Shown: positions 9,208 through 19,455, counted from the stretch's first letter. The stretch: DNA of 38,118 nt from Lachnospiraceae bacterium (GCA_024685635.1 JAIKVP010000261.1:1-38118); one strand, 5' to 3'. Numbers and translations: made by a program. Notes: generated from the letters alone by a model not told the origin.

Positions 9208-11355
9208 ATGGCTGATGCAAAGATTACGTCTGAGTTTGGAGAGTTTTTTTCGGACTACGAACCAGATACTGAACAATTAGATACATTAGATGATGATAAT
9301 GAGGGGATTTATGACCTTCTTGGTATGTCTAACGAGGAGAAAGAGCAAGCTCATAAGCAGTTAGCTGATGAGGATAGTTCCCTTGGTGGACCTGAAGGAG
9401 GGGATTCTTCGTCTGAGACATCTGATACTAGTTCTGCGCCTGAAGCTTCTGATAGTTCTAAAGCAGAGACTGCTGCCACTTCTACTGATAGTTCAGAGAT
9501 GACTATGGAAGAGAAGGCCAAGGCAGAGGCGTTAGAGTTCATGAAGCAGATGAACGCAAGCGATGCTACAGAAGAAAATGTTGATGATTCTGTCAGTGCA
9601 GATGATTCTTCATCAGATAGCGCTGATATGGATATGCTCTCTGATTTGGTATCTGATTCTAGCGATAAGGATTTTGAAACGGAAGTTGTCAGTGATGAGG
9701 AAGATCGTCTTGACAATATGCTAGATGATATATTCGCAGAAGAAGGGGCCAACGAAGCTGATCAGGCGACTGAGGATAGTGCTATTGATATGCCTAGCAC
9801 TAGTGATGTTGATTTTGAGACAGAGACAACGCTAGATACTCCTGATGAAGCTATTGTAGAGGATGTTCCTGTTATGTCTGAGGAAGAGCCTGCTGTTACT
9901 GAAGATCTTCCTAGTGAAGAAGCACAGGACGCACTAGCTCAGATGAATTCAATTATCGATAATGCTGCTAATAAGGCAGAAGAAGATGCTTCTGAATCCG
10001 TTGTAGAGGCTACTCTTGAACCAGTAGTTGAGCCTGCTGATCATTTAGATTTGAAGAGTGTAGAGACGCCTGATTTATCAGATGTTGACTTAGTTGATTA
10101 CAATTCTGTCGACATTTCTGATGACTTGTTGTCTGAGATAGATATAACTGAAGATTTAACTAAGATTCTTGACGAGGATGGAGATTTTAATCCTGAGGAG
10201 CCTCCTCTTACTAAGAGAGAGCTTAAGAAGAAGCTTAAAGAAGAGGCCAAGGCGGCTAAGAAAGCAGCCAAAGAGGCTAAGAAACTAGAGAAAGCGGCTC
10301 GTAAGCTTAAGCCAGAGGATAAGGATCCTAATGATATCATTGCTGACTTAGAGACTGCATTTGCTGAAGAGGATATTGTAAGTACCATGGAGAAGGTTGC
10401 CGATGTCGGCGTAGAGGGTGCTGCGAGTGAATCTGTTGAGGATGTAGACTTAAACCAGTTCTTAGGCGGAGACAGCGAAGAGGGTGCAGAAGAAGAGAAG
10501 AAGTCTTTTAAAGAGAAGTTTGCACTGCTCTTATTTGGTGAGCCAGAGGAGGGAGATTTCCCTACTGAGGAGGAGCTTGCTAAGAAACAGGCTGAGAAGG
10601 AAGCCAAGGCTGCAGCTAAGGAGAAGGCCAAGGAAGAAAAAGAGATCAAGAAGAAAGAGGCTGCTGAGGCCAAGGCGCTTAAGAAGAACCAGGCCAAGGA
10701 GATTGCGGTTGTCAAGAAGGCGGCAGCCCAGGATAAGAAAGCTAAGATTGCAGCTGAAGAAGAGGCTGAGGATGCTAAAGAAAAGAAGATTAATCCTAAA
10801 CAGGTGGTTACTACATTTGTCATCTTAGCAGTATTAGCTGTAACAGTTGTACTTGGAACCAATGAGTTTAACTATCATATGGTTATTACAAGGGCAACTA
10901 ACTATTTTGAGATGCAAAAGTATCGTAAGGCTTATGACCAGATCGTTGGAGTGGATGTTAAGGACAGAGATAAGGAGATTAAGGACAAGATTTACTGCGT
11001 TATGTATGTTCAGCAGCAACTTGATTCTTACAAGAATTTCTGCAAGATGGAGATGTATGAGAATGCTCTAGACGCGCTTGTAAAAGGTGTTCGTAAGTAC
11101 AATGAACACTACGAGGAAGCCAAGGCTATGGGCATATCTAAAGACTTAGATGGCTTGAGTGCAGAGATAGAGAAGGAACTTCTTAGTCGATATGGCATAA
11201 GTATAGATACTGTCAATTCATGGATGGGGCTTGATCAGGCCAGCTATACCAATACTATTTTTGAATATGTCTCCGATATGAATCTTCCGACTGAGCATAT
11301 GAAGGAAGCTGAGGAAGATGCAATTGTCAAAGAGGAAGAGACTGTAGAAGAATAG
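9208..11355 (+). CDS. Large acidic/charge-segregated single-TM protein of unknown function
   Basis: 715 aa: Asp/Glu/Ser-rich N-terminal half, two Lys/Ala/Glu-rich helical blocks, one hydrophobic segment (VVTTFVILAVLAVTVVLG), then about 150 aa helical C-terminus. Confidence 0.85.
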   Translation: MADAKITSEFGEFFSDYEPDTEQLDTLDDDNEGIYDLLGMSNEEKEQAHKQLADEDSSLGGPEGGDSSSETSDTSSAPEASDSSKAETAATSTDSSEMTMEEKAKAEALEFMKQMNASDATEENVDDSVSADDSSSDSADMDMLSDLVSDSSDKDFETEVVSDEEDRLDNMLDDIFAEEGANEADQATEDSAIDMPSTSDVDFETETTLDTPDEAIVEDVPVMSEEEPAVTEDLPSEEAQDALAQMNSIIDNAANKAEEDASESVVEATLEPVVEPADHLDLKSVETPDLSDVDLVDYNSVDISDDLLSEIDITEDLTKILDEDGDFNPEEPPLTKRELKKKLKEEAKAAKKAAKEAKKLEKAARKLKPEDKDPNDIIADLETAFAEEDIVSTMEKVADVGVEGAASESVEDVDLNQFLGGDSEEGAEEEKKSFKEKFALLLFGEPEEGDFPTEEELAKKQAEKEAKAAAKEKAKEEKEIKKKEAAEAKALKKNQAKEIAVVKKAAAQDKKAKIAAEEEAEDAKEKKINPKQVVTTFVILAVLAVTVVLGTNEFNYHMVITRATNYFEMQKYRKAYDQIVGVDVKDRDKEIKDKIYCVMYVQQQLDSYKNFCKMEMYENALDALVKGVRKYNEHYEEAKAMGISKDLDGLSAEIEKELLSRYGISIDTVNSWMGLDQASYTNTIFEYVSDMNLPTEHMKEAEEDAIVKEEETVEE

Positions 11356-11375
11356 CTTTTAATATGATAACTTAT

Positions 11376-11408
11376 AGTCGTCGATTAATGCTAATCGACG
11401 ACTTTCTT
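11376..11408 (+). terminator. Hairpin between the 9208-11355 gene and hisH, probable terminator
   Basis: AGTCGTCGATTA-ATGC-TAATCGACGACT, perfect 12-bp stem followed by a weak TTCTT tract. Confidence 0.6.
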
Positions 11409-11426
11409 AGTGAAAGGAGCAATAAA

Positions 11427-12038
11427 GTGATTGCGATTATAGATTACGATGCAGGCAATATTATGAGTGTCAATAAGGCGCTTATTCATTTGGGTGAGGA
11501 GACTTCTCTTACAAGGGATAAGGATGTTTTGATGGCAGCCGACAAGGTTATACTTCCGGGCGTTGGCTCATTTGGTGATGCCATGGAGAAGCTTAAGTCT
11601 TATGACTTAGTTGATGTCATAAAGGAGATTGCTAAATCTGGCAAGCCGTTTTTAGGCATTTGTCTTGGATTACAGCTCTTGTTTGAGTCTAGTGATGAGA
11701 GCCCTGGTGTTGATGGCTTAGGCATATTAAAGGGTTCAATTAAGCATATTCCGCCTAAAGAGGGCTTAAAGATTCCACATATGGGATGGAATTCGCTTGA
11801 GATTAAGGATGATCAGCCTTTGTTTAAGGGCGTAGACAATGGCTCTTATGTTTATTTTGTCCATTCATACTATCTTGATGCTGCCGATAAAAATGATGTG
11901 GCAGCGACCACTAACTACTCTGTAGAGATTGACGCTTCAGTTAGAAGAGATAACATTTTTGCCTGCCAGTTTCATCCAGAAAAAAGTGGAGAGGTTGGAC
12001 TTAAGATACTTAAGAATTTTATTGATATTGGGAGATAG
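11427..12038 (+). CDS. hisH: Imidazole glycerol phosphate synthase, glutamine amidotransferase subunit HisH
   Basis: IAIIDYDAGNIMSVNKAL, GICLGLQLLFESSDE nucleophile motif, FHPEKSG. The GTG start with SD AAAGGAG is preferred over ATG 11364, which would run through the hairpin. Confidence 0.93.
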   Translation: MIAIIDYDAGNIMSVNKALIHLGEETSLTRDKDVLMAADKVILPGVGSFGDAMEKLKSYDLVDVIKEIAKSGKPFLGICLGLQLLFESSDESPGVDGLGILKGSIKHIPPKEGLKIPHMGWNSLEIKDDQPLFKGVDNGSYVYFVHSYYLDAADKNDVAATTNYSVEIDASVRRDNIFACQFHPEKSGEVGLKILKNFIDIGR

Positions 12039-12041
12039 ACT

Positions 12042-12803
12042 ATGTTTACTAAGAGAATCATTCCTTGCCTTGATGTAAATGAAGGCAGGGTTGTAAAAGG
12101 TATTAATTTTGTTGATTTAAGAGATGCTGGTGATCCAGTTGAGGTAGGCAAGGCCTATGATGAGGCTGGCGCTGATGAGTTAGTATTTCTTGATATTACT
12201 GCTTCGTCTGATGCTAGAGCGACAGTTGTTGATATGGTCAGAAGAGTTGCTGAGACTGTCTTTATTCCATTTACTGTAGGTGGTGGAATCAGGACTGTTG
12301 AGGATTTTAGAACTATCTTAAGAGAGGGCGCTGACAAGGTCTCTATCAATTCATCTGCGATTAACACTCCTGAGCTTATCTCTGACGCTGCTATGAAGTT
12401 TGGCTCACAGTGCGTTGTTGTGGCTATTGATGCCAAGAGAAGAGCGGATGGCTCAGGCTGGAATATCTATAAAAATGGCGGAAGAATTGATGTTGGAATA
12501 GATGCCGTTGAATGGGCTAAGAAGGTGACCGAGCTTGGTGCTGGTGAGATTTTGCTTACCAGTATGGATGGTGATGGAACCAAGGCTGGATACGATATAG
12601 AGCTTACTCGCGCAATATCTGATGCTGTTTCAGTTCCTGTTATCGCTTCAGGTGGAGCAGGAGAGCTTAAGCATTTTAAGGAAGCTTTAACCGATGGCGG
12701 TGCTGACGCAGCGCTTGCGGCTTCTTTGTTTCACTATAAGGAGCTTGAAATAAGAGAAGTCAAGGAATACCTAAGAAAAGAAGGGGTAAGTGTGAGACTC
12801 TAA
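12042..12803 (+). CDS. hisF: Imidazole glycerol phosphate synthase cyclase subunit HisF
   Basis: [63 protein letters not shown]. Confidence 0.97.
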   Translation: MFTKRIIPCLDVNEGRVVKGINFVDLRDAGDPVEVGKAYDEAGADELVFLDITASSDARATVVDMVRRVAETVFIPFTVGGGIRTVEDFRTILREGADKVSINSSAINTPELISDAAMKFGSQCVVVAIDAKRRADGSGWNIYKNGGRIDVGIDAVEWAKKVTELGAGEILLTSMDGDGTKAGYDIELTRAISDAVSVPVIASGGAGELKHFKEALTDGGADAALAASLFHYKELEIREVKEYLRKEGVSVRL

Positions 12804-13069
12804 TGGGTGCATTACAGATATTTTTAGTTATTGTTTTATTTGTTATAGTATTTACAATTACTGTGTTTATTATGGCATATTTGCAGATTTCTAGGGCGAA
12901 ATCTAGAGCCTTATATATCAAAGAAGAGCTTGATAAGGTTGAAACTGATGAGATTATTGATAATTACAATTATGCAGTGAGCTTTTATAATACTTCAATC
13001 AAGATGATTCCAGGGCGGTTTATAGCCAATTTTAAGGGCTATGAGCCGATGGAGCTGTTTGAGAAGTAG
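12803..13069 (+). CDS. Short membrane protein with LemA-like C-terminal motif
   Basis: 88 aa: N-terminal TM helix, then DNYNYAVSFYNTSIKMIPGRFIANFKGYEPMELFEK, resembling the LemA-family C-terminal YNxAVxxYNxxIxxFPxNLIAxxFGFxxxxYFE. ATG overlaps the hisF stop (TAATG). Confidence 0.65.
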   Translation: MGALQIFLVIVLFVIVFTITVFIMAYLQISRAKSRALYIKEELDKVETDEIIDNYNYAVSFYNTSIKMIPGRFIANFKGYEPMELFEK

Positions 13070-13098
13070 AATTACATAGTATTACAGTATTATAATAA

Positions 13099-13138
13099 AA
13101 ACCGGTGCCATCTATAATAAGTTAGCACCGGTTTGTTT
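13099..13138. terminator. Bidirectional terminator between the hisF-operon and aroA
   Basis: AAACCGGTGC (13099-13108) pairs with GCACCGGTTT (13125-13134); A-rich on the left and T-rich on the right; lies between convergent genes. Confidence 0.85.
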
Positions 13139-13146
13139 TATTTCTT

Positions 13147-14427
13147 TTATACCATCAATTTCTTATAATCCTCATAAAATGTCGGATAAGAAATATTAAC
13201 GCAATCCGCATCAATGATAGTTGTAGTCCCGCTAGCATTTGCAGAAGCGATTGCAAATGTCATAGCAATTCTGTGATCCTTCTTAGGGTCTATAGTGGCG
13301 CCTTTAAGTGGGCAAGGACCGTGAATAATCATTCCGTCTTCAGTGCCTTCTACATTTGCACCCATCTTGCTTAGATTCTCAACCATTACTGAGATTCTGT
13401 CTGATTCCTTAACCTTTAATTCAGCGGCATCCTTTATATTGGTATCTCCATCAGCGTAGCAGGCGAGTAGAGCCATTGTAGGAAGCTCATCGATAAGTCT
13501 TGGAATTACGCTGCCACCTATAGTAGTGCCTTTAAGATTACTTGTCTTAACTGTGATGTCTCCAACCTTTTCTCCGCCGGTGCTATGCTCATTACTAATC
13601 TCAATTGAGCCTCCCATATTTTTGACAACTTCTATAATACCGTCTCTTGTAGGATTTAGTCCTACATTTTTAATTGTAATCTCTGAATTAGGAGTTATAA
13701 GTCCCGCAACGACAAAATATACTGCAGATGAAATGTCACCAGGAACAGTTATGTGCTGTGAGTTAAGCTCGCTGGCTGGATAGATAGTTGCAGTTTTATC
13801 AACAGAGCTAACATTGGCACCAAAGCCTTTAAGCATAAGCTCTGTGTGGTTTCTTGAAAGCTCTGGCTCTATAACTTTAGTCTCGCCTTCAGCGTAGAGA
13901 CCTGCAAGCAGGATAGCTGACTTAACCTGCGCAGATGCGACAGGAGAGTTGTAACTTATGCCTTTAAGCTTGGCTGGCTCAATCTTAAGAGGAGCACAGT
14001 CATTGCCTTTTATACTTGTTATATTGGCGTTCATCATTGAAAGCGGTGTGATTATGCGCTTCATAGGGCGCTTCTGAATGGATTCGTCGCCATTTAGAGT
14101 CGTTGTGAAGCTCTGACCTGCTAGGATTCCAGAAATCAAACGGGTAGTAGTTCCTGAGTTACCAGTGTCAAGCATGCCGCCAGGCTCCTTAAGGCCATGA
14201 AGACCATTGCCCTTAACAATAACGCTTCCGTTGTCCTTTATATCAATATCAACGCCCATTTTCCTAAAACAGGCAATTGTAGACAAACAGTCCGCTCCCA
14301 TAAGGAAGTTATCAATCTCAGTAATACCCTTAGCAATCGAGCCAAACATAACCGATCTATGTGAAATGCTCTTATCTCCAGGAACTTCAACCTCGCCTCT
14401 TAGTCCGTTTACTCTATTAAAATCCAT
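13147..14427 (-). CDS. aroA: 3-phosphoshikimate 1-carboxyvinyltransferase (EPSP synthase)
   Basis: EVPGDKSISHRSVMFGSIAKG, LDTGNSGTTTRLISGILAGQ, KESDRI, DHRIAMTFAIA. Confidence 0.97.
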   Translation of the reverse strand: MDFNRVNGLRGEVEVPGDKSISHRSVMFGSIAKGITEIDNFLMGADCLSTIACFRKMGVDIDIKDNGSVIVKGNGLHGLKEPGGMLDTGNSGTTTRLISGILAGQSFTTTLNGDESIQKRPMKRIITPLSMMNANITSIKGNDCAPLKIEPAKLKGISYNSPVASAQVKSAILLAGLYAEGETKVIEPELSRNHTELMLKGFGANVSSVDKTATIYPASELNSQHITVPGDISSAVYFVVAGLITPNSEITIKNVGLNPTRDGIIEVVKNMGGSIEISNEHSTGGEKVGDITVKTSNLKGTTIGGSVIPRLIDELPTMALLACYADGDTNIKDAAELKVKESDRISVMVENLSKMGANVEGTEDGMIIHGPCPLKGATIDPKKDHRIAMTFAIASANASGTTTIIDADCVNISYPTFYEDYKKLMV

Positions 14428-14637
14428 ATTATACCGCCTTTATAAGCTAATTAGTTGTTATAGCGCTTTAAATCGTCAGCATTTGCCGATAATTCTTACA
14501 TTTGCCTAACAAACAAAGATATGATAGCAAATGTTAAGCTTAGTGTCAAAGCTATCTTTCAAGCTCATACTTGATATAGATTTTAGAGGGTGTTATAATG
14601 TCAAAGATGTTTTTAATCAGAGATAAGGAGTTATTTT

Positions 14638-15183
14638 ATGTTAAATGAAGCTATTAACTACGCAGTTGCCATGCATAGTGGGCAGATGCGCAAAGCCACC
14701 GATATTCCTTATATTGTACATCCACTAGAGTGCGTTGCTATCGCTTCTAGAATGACGTCTGATGAGGAAATGCTTGCTGCCGCTGCATTACATGACACAG
14801 TTGAGGATTGCAAGAAGAATGGTGCATCGATTGAAGAGATTAAAGAGAAGTTTGGTGAGAGGGTTGCGCATTTTGTCGCTCACGAGTCCGAGGACAAGTC
14901 TAAGACCTGGATGGAGAGAAAGCAGGCTACTATTGACTTGCTAAAGAATTCTACTAAGGAAGAGTGTATACTTGTGCTTGCCGACAAGCTTTCTAATATG
15001 AGGTCAGTTGAACATGACTACAAGGTGCACGGCGAGGAGCTTTGGCAGAGATTTAACATGAAGGACAAGAATAAGATTGCCTGGTATTATAGCTCTATTT
15101 TAGATGCTATTGAGGACAAGGTTTCGGAGTTTGAAGCATTTGCTGAGTATAAAGAGTTGATTAACAGGGTATTTGGGATATAG
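14638..15183 (+). CDS. Stand-alone HD-domain phosphohydrolase, RelA/SpoT hydrolase (MESH1/SAH)-like
   Basis: AINYAVAMHSGQMRKATDIPYIVHPLECVAIA, AAALHDTVEDC and VLADKLSNMRS match the ppGpp-hydrolase HD motifs; no synthetase domain. Confidence 0.8.
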   Translation: MLNEAINYAVAMHSGQMRKATDIPYIVHPLECVAIASRMTSDEEMLAAAALHDTVEDCKKNGASIEEIKEKFGERVAHFVAHESEDKSKTWMERKQATIDLLKNSTKEECILVLADKLSNMRSVEHDYKVHGEELWQRFNMKDKNKIAWYYSSILDAIEDKVSEFEAFAEYKELINRVFGI

Positions 15184-15212
15184 TATTATAGATATAAACG
15201 GAGGATTTTGTA

Positions 15213-16883
15213 ATGAAAACAGATATTGAGATTGCACAGGAAGCGGAATTAACCCATATAAGAGAGGTAGCCGCTTCTCTTGATATAAAAGAGGATGATT
15301 TGGAATTCTACGGCAAGTACAAGGCTAAATTATCTGAGGATTTGATTAATAAAGTTAAGGCCAATGCTGACGGTAAGCTTGTTTTGGTTACTGCCATTAA
15401 CCCAACTCCAGCAGGAGAGGGCAAGACTACAGTAACAGTTGGCTTAGGTGAGGCACTTCATAAGATGGGTAAGAAGTCTGTAATAGCACTTCGCGAGCCT
15501 TCACTTGGACCTTGTTTTGGTATCAAGGGCGGCGCCGCTGGTGGCGGAATGGCTCAGGTTATACCAATGGAGGATTTGAATCTACATTTTACTGGCGATT
15601 TTCACGCTATTACATCTGCTAATAACCTGCTTGCTGCTATGCTTGATAATCATTTGCAGCAGGGCAATCAGCTAAGAATTAACCCTAAGCAGGTTATATG
15701 GAAGAGATGTCTTGATATGAATGACAGAGCTCTTCGTAACATTGTCATCGGTATGGGCGGCAAGATGGATGGTGTCGTTAGAGAGGACCATTTTCAGATA
15801 TCTGTTGCGTCTGAGATTATGGCAATCCTTTGCTTAGCTGAGGACATGGATGACCTAAAAGACAGACTTTCTAAGATAATCGTTGCCTATGATTATGATG
15901 GCAAGCCTGTTACAGCTAAGGATTTGAAGGCTGTAGGTTCTATGGCTGCCTTACTAAAGGACGCAATGCAGCCTAACCTTATTCAGACTTTAGAGCATTC
16001 ACCAGCCTTGGTTCACGGCGGACCATTTGCTAATATTGCTCACGGCTGTAACTCGGTTAGAGCTACTAAGACTGCCTTAAAGCTTGCTGATATTGTTGTT
16101 ACAGAGGCTGGATTTGGCGCTGATTTAGGTGCAGAGAAGTTCCTTGACATCAAATGTAGAAAGGCTAACTTAACACCTTCTTGCGTTGTTTTGGTTGCTA
16201 CTGTAAGAGCGCTTAAATATAATGGCGGAGTTAATAAAGCAGATTTAGGATCAGAGAATTTGGATGCCTTAAAGGCTGGTATAGTAAACCTTGAGAAGCA
16301 TGTTGAGAACCTTCAAAAATACGGTGTGCCTGTAGTTGTCACACTTAATAAGTTTATTACTGATTCAGATAGAGAGCTTGACTATGTTAAGAGCTTCTGC
16401 GAGGAGAGAGGCTGTGAGTTCGCGCTTTGTGAAGTTTGGGAGCACGGCGGAGAAGGTGGAATAGAACTTGCTAACAAGGTTATTTCATCTATTGAGAGCA
16501 AAGAGAACAACTATAAGCCTATCTATCCAGATGATATGAGCTTAGAGGATAAGATTAAGACCGTTGCAACTGAGATCTACGGTGCTAATGGTGTTACATA
16601 TTCTGCTGAGGCTAAGAGAACACTAGCTAAGCTTACTGAGATGGGCTTTGGCAATTTACCTGTATGTATGGCTAAGACTCAGTACTCTCTTTCTGATGAT
16701 CCTAAGAAGCTTGGCCGTCCAACTGACTACGAGATAAATGTTAGAGACGTTTATGTAAGCGCTGGTGCTGGTTTTGTCGTTGTCATAACCGGAAGCATCA
16801 TGACTATGCCTGGACTTCCTAAGGTTCCAGCTGCAGAGGGTATAGATGTCAATGCTGATGGTAAGATAACCGGTTTGTTTTAG
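15213..16883 (+). CDS. fhs: Formate-tetrahydrofolate ligase
   Basis: [64 protein letters not shown]-terminal [20 protein letters not shown]. Confidence 0.98.
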   Translation: MKTDIEIAQEAELTHIREVAASLDIKEDDLEFYGKYKAKLSEDLINKVKANADGKLVLVTAINPTPAGEGKTTVTVGLGEALHKMGKKSVIALREPSLGPCFGIKGGAAGGGMAQVIPMEDLNLHFTGDFHAITSANNLLAAMLDNHLQQGNQLRINPKQVIWKRCLDMNDRALRNIVIGMGGKMDGVVREDHFQISVASEIMAILCLAEDMDDLKDRLSKIIVAYDYDGKPVTAKDLKAVGSMAALLKDAMQPNLIQTLEHSPALVHGGPFANIAHGCNSVRATKTALKLADIVVTEAGFGADLGAEKFLDIKCRKANLTPSCVVLVATVRALKYNGGVNKADLGSENLDALKAGIVNLEKHVENLQKYGVPVVVTLNKFITDSDRELDYVKSFCEERGCEFALCEVWEHGGEGGIELANKVISSIESKENNYKPIYPDDMSLEDKIKTVATEIYGANGVTYSAEAKRTLAKLTEMGFGNLPVCMAKTQYSLSDDPKKLGRPTDYEINVRDVYVSAGAGFVVVITGSIMTMPGLPKVPAAEGIDVNADGKITGLF

Positions 16884-16892
16884 AGGTATAAT

Positions 16893-18227
16893 ATGGCAGA
16901 TATACTGTTTATTTCACTTGGTTGTGAGAAGAACTTATGTGACAGCGAGGTTATGCTTGGCTTGTTAAATGAAGCAGGCCACAAGATTGTCGATGATGAG
17001 AGTCTGGCTGAAGTTATCGTTATTAACACCTGTTCATTTATTCACGACGCTAAGGTTGAGAGTATCAATACCATTTTAGAAATGGCAGAATATAAAAATG
17101 TTGGGCATCTTAAGGCACTTGTTGTCACGGGATGCCTTTCAGAGCGTTATAAGGATGAGATTTTAACTGAGATGCCTGAGGTTGATGCAGTTGTCGGCGC
17201 AAGCTCGTATGATGCGATAGTAGAGGCGATTGATGGTGCTTTAGAGGGCCAAAAGCCTGTGATAGATAAGGGCGTTGACTATATGCCAGCTTATACAGGA
17301 AAGCGTATGCTATCAACACCGCCTTATATGGCCTATCTTAAGATTGCAGAGGGCTGTAACAAGCGCTGTACATACTGTGCCATTCCGTCAATCAGAGGCC
17401 ACTATAGAAGTGAGCCAATGGAAAATATTATTGACATGGCCAGGAAGCTAGTCAATGACGGAGTAGTTGAGATTACACTAGTAGCGCAGGAGACAACCGT
17501 CTACGGCGTCGACATTTACTCTAAGAAAATGCTGCCAGAGCTCTTAAGAAAGCTCTGTGCCATAGAGGGCTTAGAGTGGATTAGGGTTTTATACTGTTAT
17601 CCGGAAGAGATAACTGATGAGCTTATTGAAGTTATGGCAACTGAGCCTAAGATATGCCACTATATCGACGTTCCTATTCAGCATTCTGAGGATGACGTTT
17701 TAAGGCGAATGGGTAGAAGAACCAACAGAGCCGAATTGGTTAATATTATCGGCCGCTTAAGAGAGAGGATTCCTGACATCACAATTAGAACAACGCTTAT
17801 CACTGGCTTCCCGGGCGAGAGCGAGGAAGAATACGAGAGCATGTACCGCTTTGTAAATGAGATGGAGTTTGAGCGATTGGGCGTTTTTAGCTATTCAGCT
17901 GAAGAGGGAACTTTAGCATTTTCAATGCCAGACCAAATCGATGAAAATGTTAAAGAGCAAAGAAGAGATGAGCTTATGGAGCTACAACAGGCGATTTCCT
18001 ACGAGCGAGGCGAGAGTTTAGTGGGAAAATGCTTTAAGGTATTAGTAGAGGGCTATCTTTATGATGAGGATATCTATTCAGGAAGAACTTACATGGACAC
18101 TGCTGATATAGATGGCAAGGTATTCTTCTCTTCGGAGGAGGAGTTAATATCGGGCTCATTTGTAAATGTTAAGATTACGGACTTTAAGGAGTATGACCTG
18201 TTTGGCGAGATAGTTTATGATGACTGA
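16893..18227 (+). CDS. rimO: Ribosomal protein S12 methylthiotransferase RimO
   Basis: MADILFISLGCEKNLCDSEVMLGLL, radical SAM CNKRCTYCAIPSIRGHYRSE, C-terminal TRAM-like region. Confidence 0.96.
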   Translation: MADILFISLGCEKNLCDSEVMLGLLNEAGHKIVDDESLAEVIVINTCSFIHDAKVESINTILEMAEYKNVGHLKALVVTGCLSERYKDEILTEMPEVDAVVGASSYDAIVEAIDGALEGQKPVIDKGVDYMPAYTGKRMLSTPPYMAYLKIAEGCNKRCTYCAIPSIRGHYRSEPMENIIDMARKLVNDGVVEITLVAQETTVYGVDIYSKKMLPELLRKLCAIEGLEWIRVLYCYPEEITDELIEVMATEPKICHYIDVPIQHSEDDVLRRMGRRTNRAELVNIIGRLRERIPDITIRTTLITGFPGESEEEYESMYRFVNEMEFERLGVFSYSAEEGTLAFSMPDQIDENVKEQRRDELMELQQAISYERGESLVGKCFKVLVEGYLYDEDIYSGRTYMDTADIDGKVFFSSEEELISGSFVNVKITDFKEYDLFGEIVYDD

Positions 18228-18306
18228 TATTTACTGATAAGAGCGTTTTATTAGCATTTTATGCTTGAGAGCAATGAACAGATATTTTTAGACGAGGAGA
18301 AGTGCT

Positions 18307-18897
18307 ATGAATTTACCTAATAAGATTACGATGGTGAGAGTTATTCTGATACCATTTTTCGTGGTGTTTATGATTATTCATTTTAATAACTATGTGACTG
18401 CTGACATACCTTATTGCTCTAGCTGGGCAGCATGGGCGGCTTTGATAGCATTTGTTGTCGCTTCACTTACTGACTTTTTAGATGGACATATTGCTAGAAG
18501 CAGGGGATTAGTAACTGACTTTGGTAAGTTTGCAGATCCTTTAGCAGACAAGCTCCTAGTTACATCCTGTATGATTTTGTTCGTGGAGTTTGGCAAGATT
18601 GCAGCATGGATTGTGATTATTATCATAGCCAGAGAGTTCATCATAAGCGGTTTTAGAATGATAGCAGCGGAAAAAGGCGTCGTTATCGCTGCTGGCTGGT
18701 GGGGCAAGGTAAAGACAGCGGTAACTATGGTTACCTTGGTTTTGCTTTTATTATTTACTGCCCTAGGCTTAAATGATGGTGTGGGAACTACGCTTTATAT
18801 AGTTGAGCAGGTTTTAATCTATCTATGCTGCTTCTTAACTGTCGCATCGTTAATTGACTACCTTGTAAAGAATAAGGGCGTAATCAGTTCATTTTAG
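18307..18897 (+). CDS. pgsA: CDP-diacylglycerol-glycerol-3-phosphate 3-phosphatidyltransferase
   Basis: NLPNKITMVRVILIPFFV and CDP-alcohol motif DFLDGHIARSRGLVTDFGKFADPLADKLLV. Confidence 0.95.
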   Translation: MNLPNKITMVRVILIPFFVVFMIIHFNNYVTADIPYCSSWAAWAALIAFVVASLTDFLDGHIARSRGLVTDFGKFADPLADKLLVTSCMILFVEFGKIAAWIVIIIIAREFIISGFRMIAAEKGVVIAAGWWGKVKTAVTMVTLVLLLLFTALGLNDGVGTTLYIVEQVLIYLCCFLTVASLIDYLVKNKGVISSF

Positions 18898-18906
18898 GAG
18901 TATACT

Positions 18907-19455
18907 ATGTTTGAAGATAATTTAATTAGTTATGAAGATAATTACCCAAAGGAAAATGTTGATTTCTCTGACATTTATAACGAGATTAATATGATGGCTG
19001 GTTATATTATTATGCAGCTAAGAGATGCTAACGCTAGCATTTCCTTTGCGGAAAGCTGCACTGGAGGCTTGCTTGCAGGTTCTTTTATAGGAGTCTCAGG
19101 TTCTTCGGATGTAATAAATGAGAGCTATGTTACCTATGCCAATGAAAGTAAGGTTAAGATATTGAACATACCTCTTGATGTTATCAACGAGAAGGGTGCA
19201 GTGTCAGTGGATGTTGCAGGATATATGGCCAAGGGCGTAGCTAAAATTGCTAAGAGTGAGGTTGGTGTAGGAATTACTGGTGTTGCAGGGCCTACTGGCG
19301 GAACAGATGAGAAGCCTGTTGGCTTGGTATATATTGGCATTTCAATTAATGGAGATATTAAGGTATGTAAGTGTAATTTTAAGGGAGACCGCCTATCAGT
19401 AAGGTTAAAGGCTGTTAAAAAGGCTATAGATTTACTAGCTGAAGCGATAAAGTAA
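18907..19455 (+). CDS. CinA C-terminal domain protein / nicotinamide-nucleotide amidase (PncC-like)
   Basis: FAESCTGGLLAGSFIGVSGSSDVINESYVTYANESKVKILNI and VGVGITGVAGPTGGTDEKPVGLVYIGI; no N-terminal CinA (MoaB-like) domain. Confidence 0.9.
   Translation: MFEDNLISYEDNYPKENVDFSDIYNEINMMAGYIIMQLRDANASISFAESCTGGLLAGSFIGVSGSSDVINESYVTYANESKVKILNIPLDVINEKGAVSVDVAGYMAKGVAKIAKSEVGVGITGVAGPTGGTDEKPVGLVYIGISINGDIKVCKCNFKGDRLSVRLKAVKKAIDLLAEAIK

Noticed and set aside
10484-10828. Arg/Leu/Lys-rich +1-frame ORF inside the large charged protein
   Set aside because: Shifted reading of AAG/GAG/GCT-rich repeats; no SD, no domain.
10098-10862. Long 254-aa minus-strand ORF, Ser/Ala/Leu-rich
   Set aside because: It is the antisense of the Lys/Ala/Glu-rich segment of the 9208-11355 gene; lack of stops is a composition effect.
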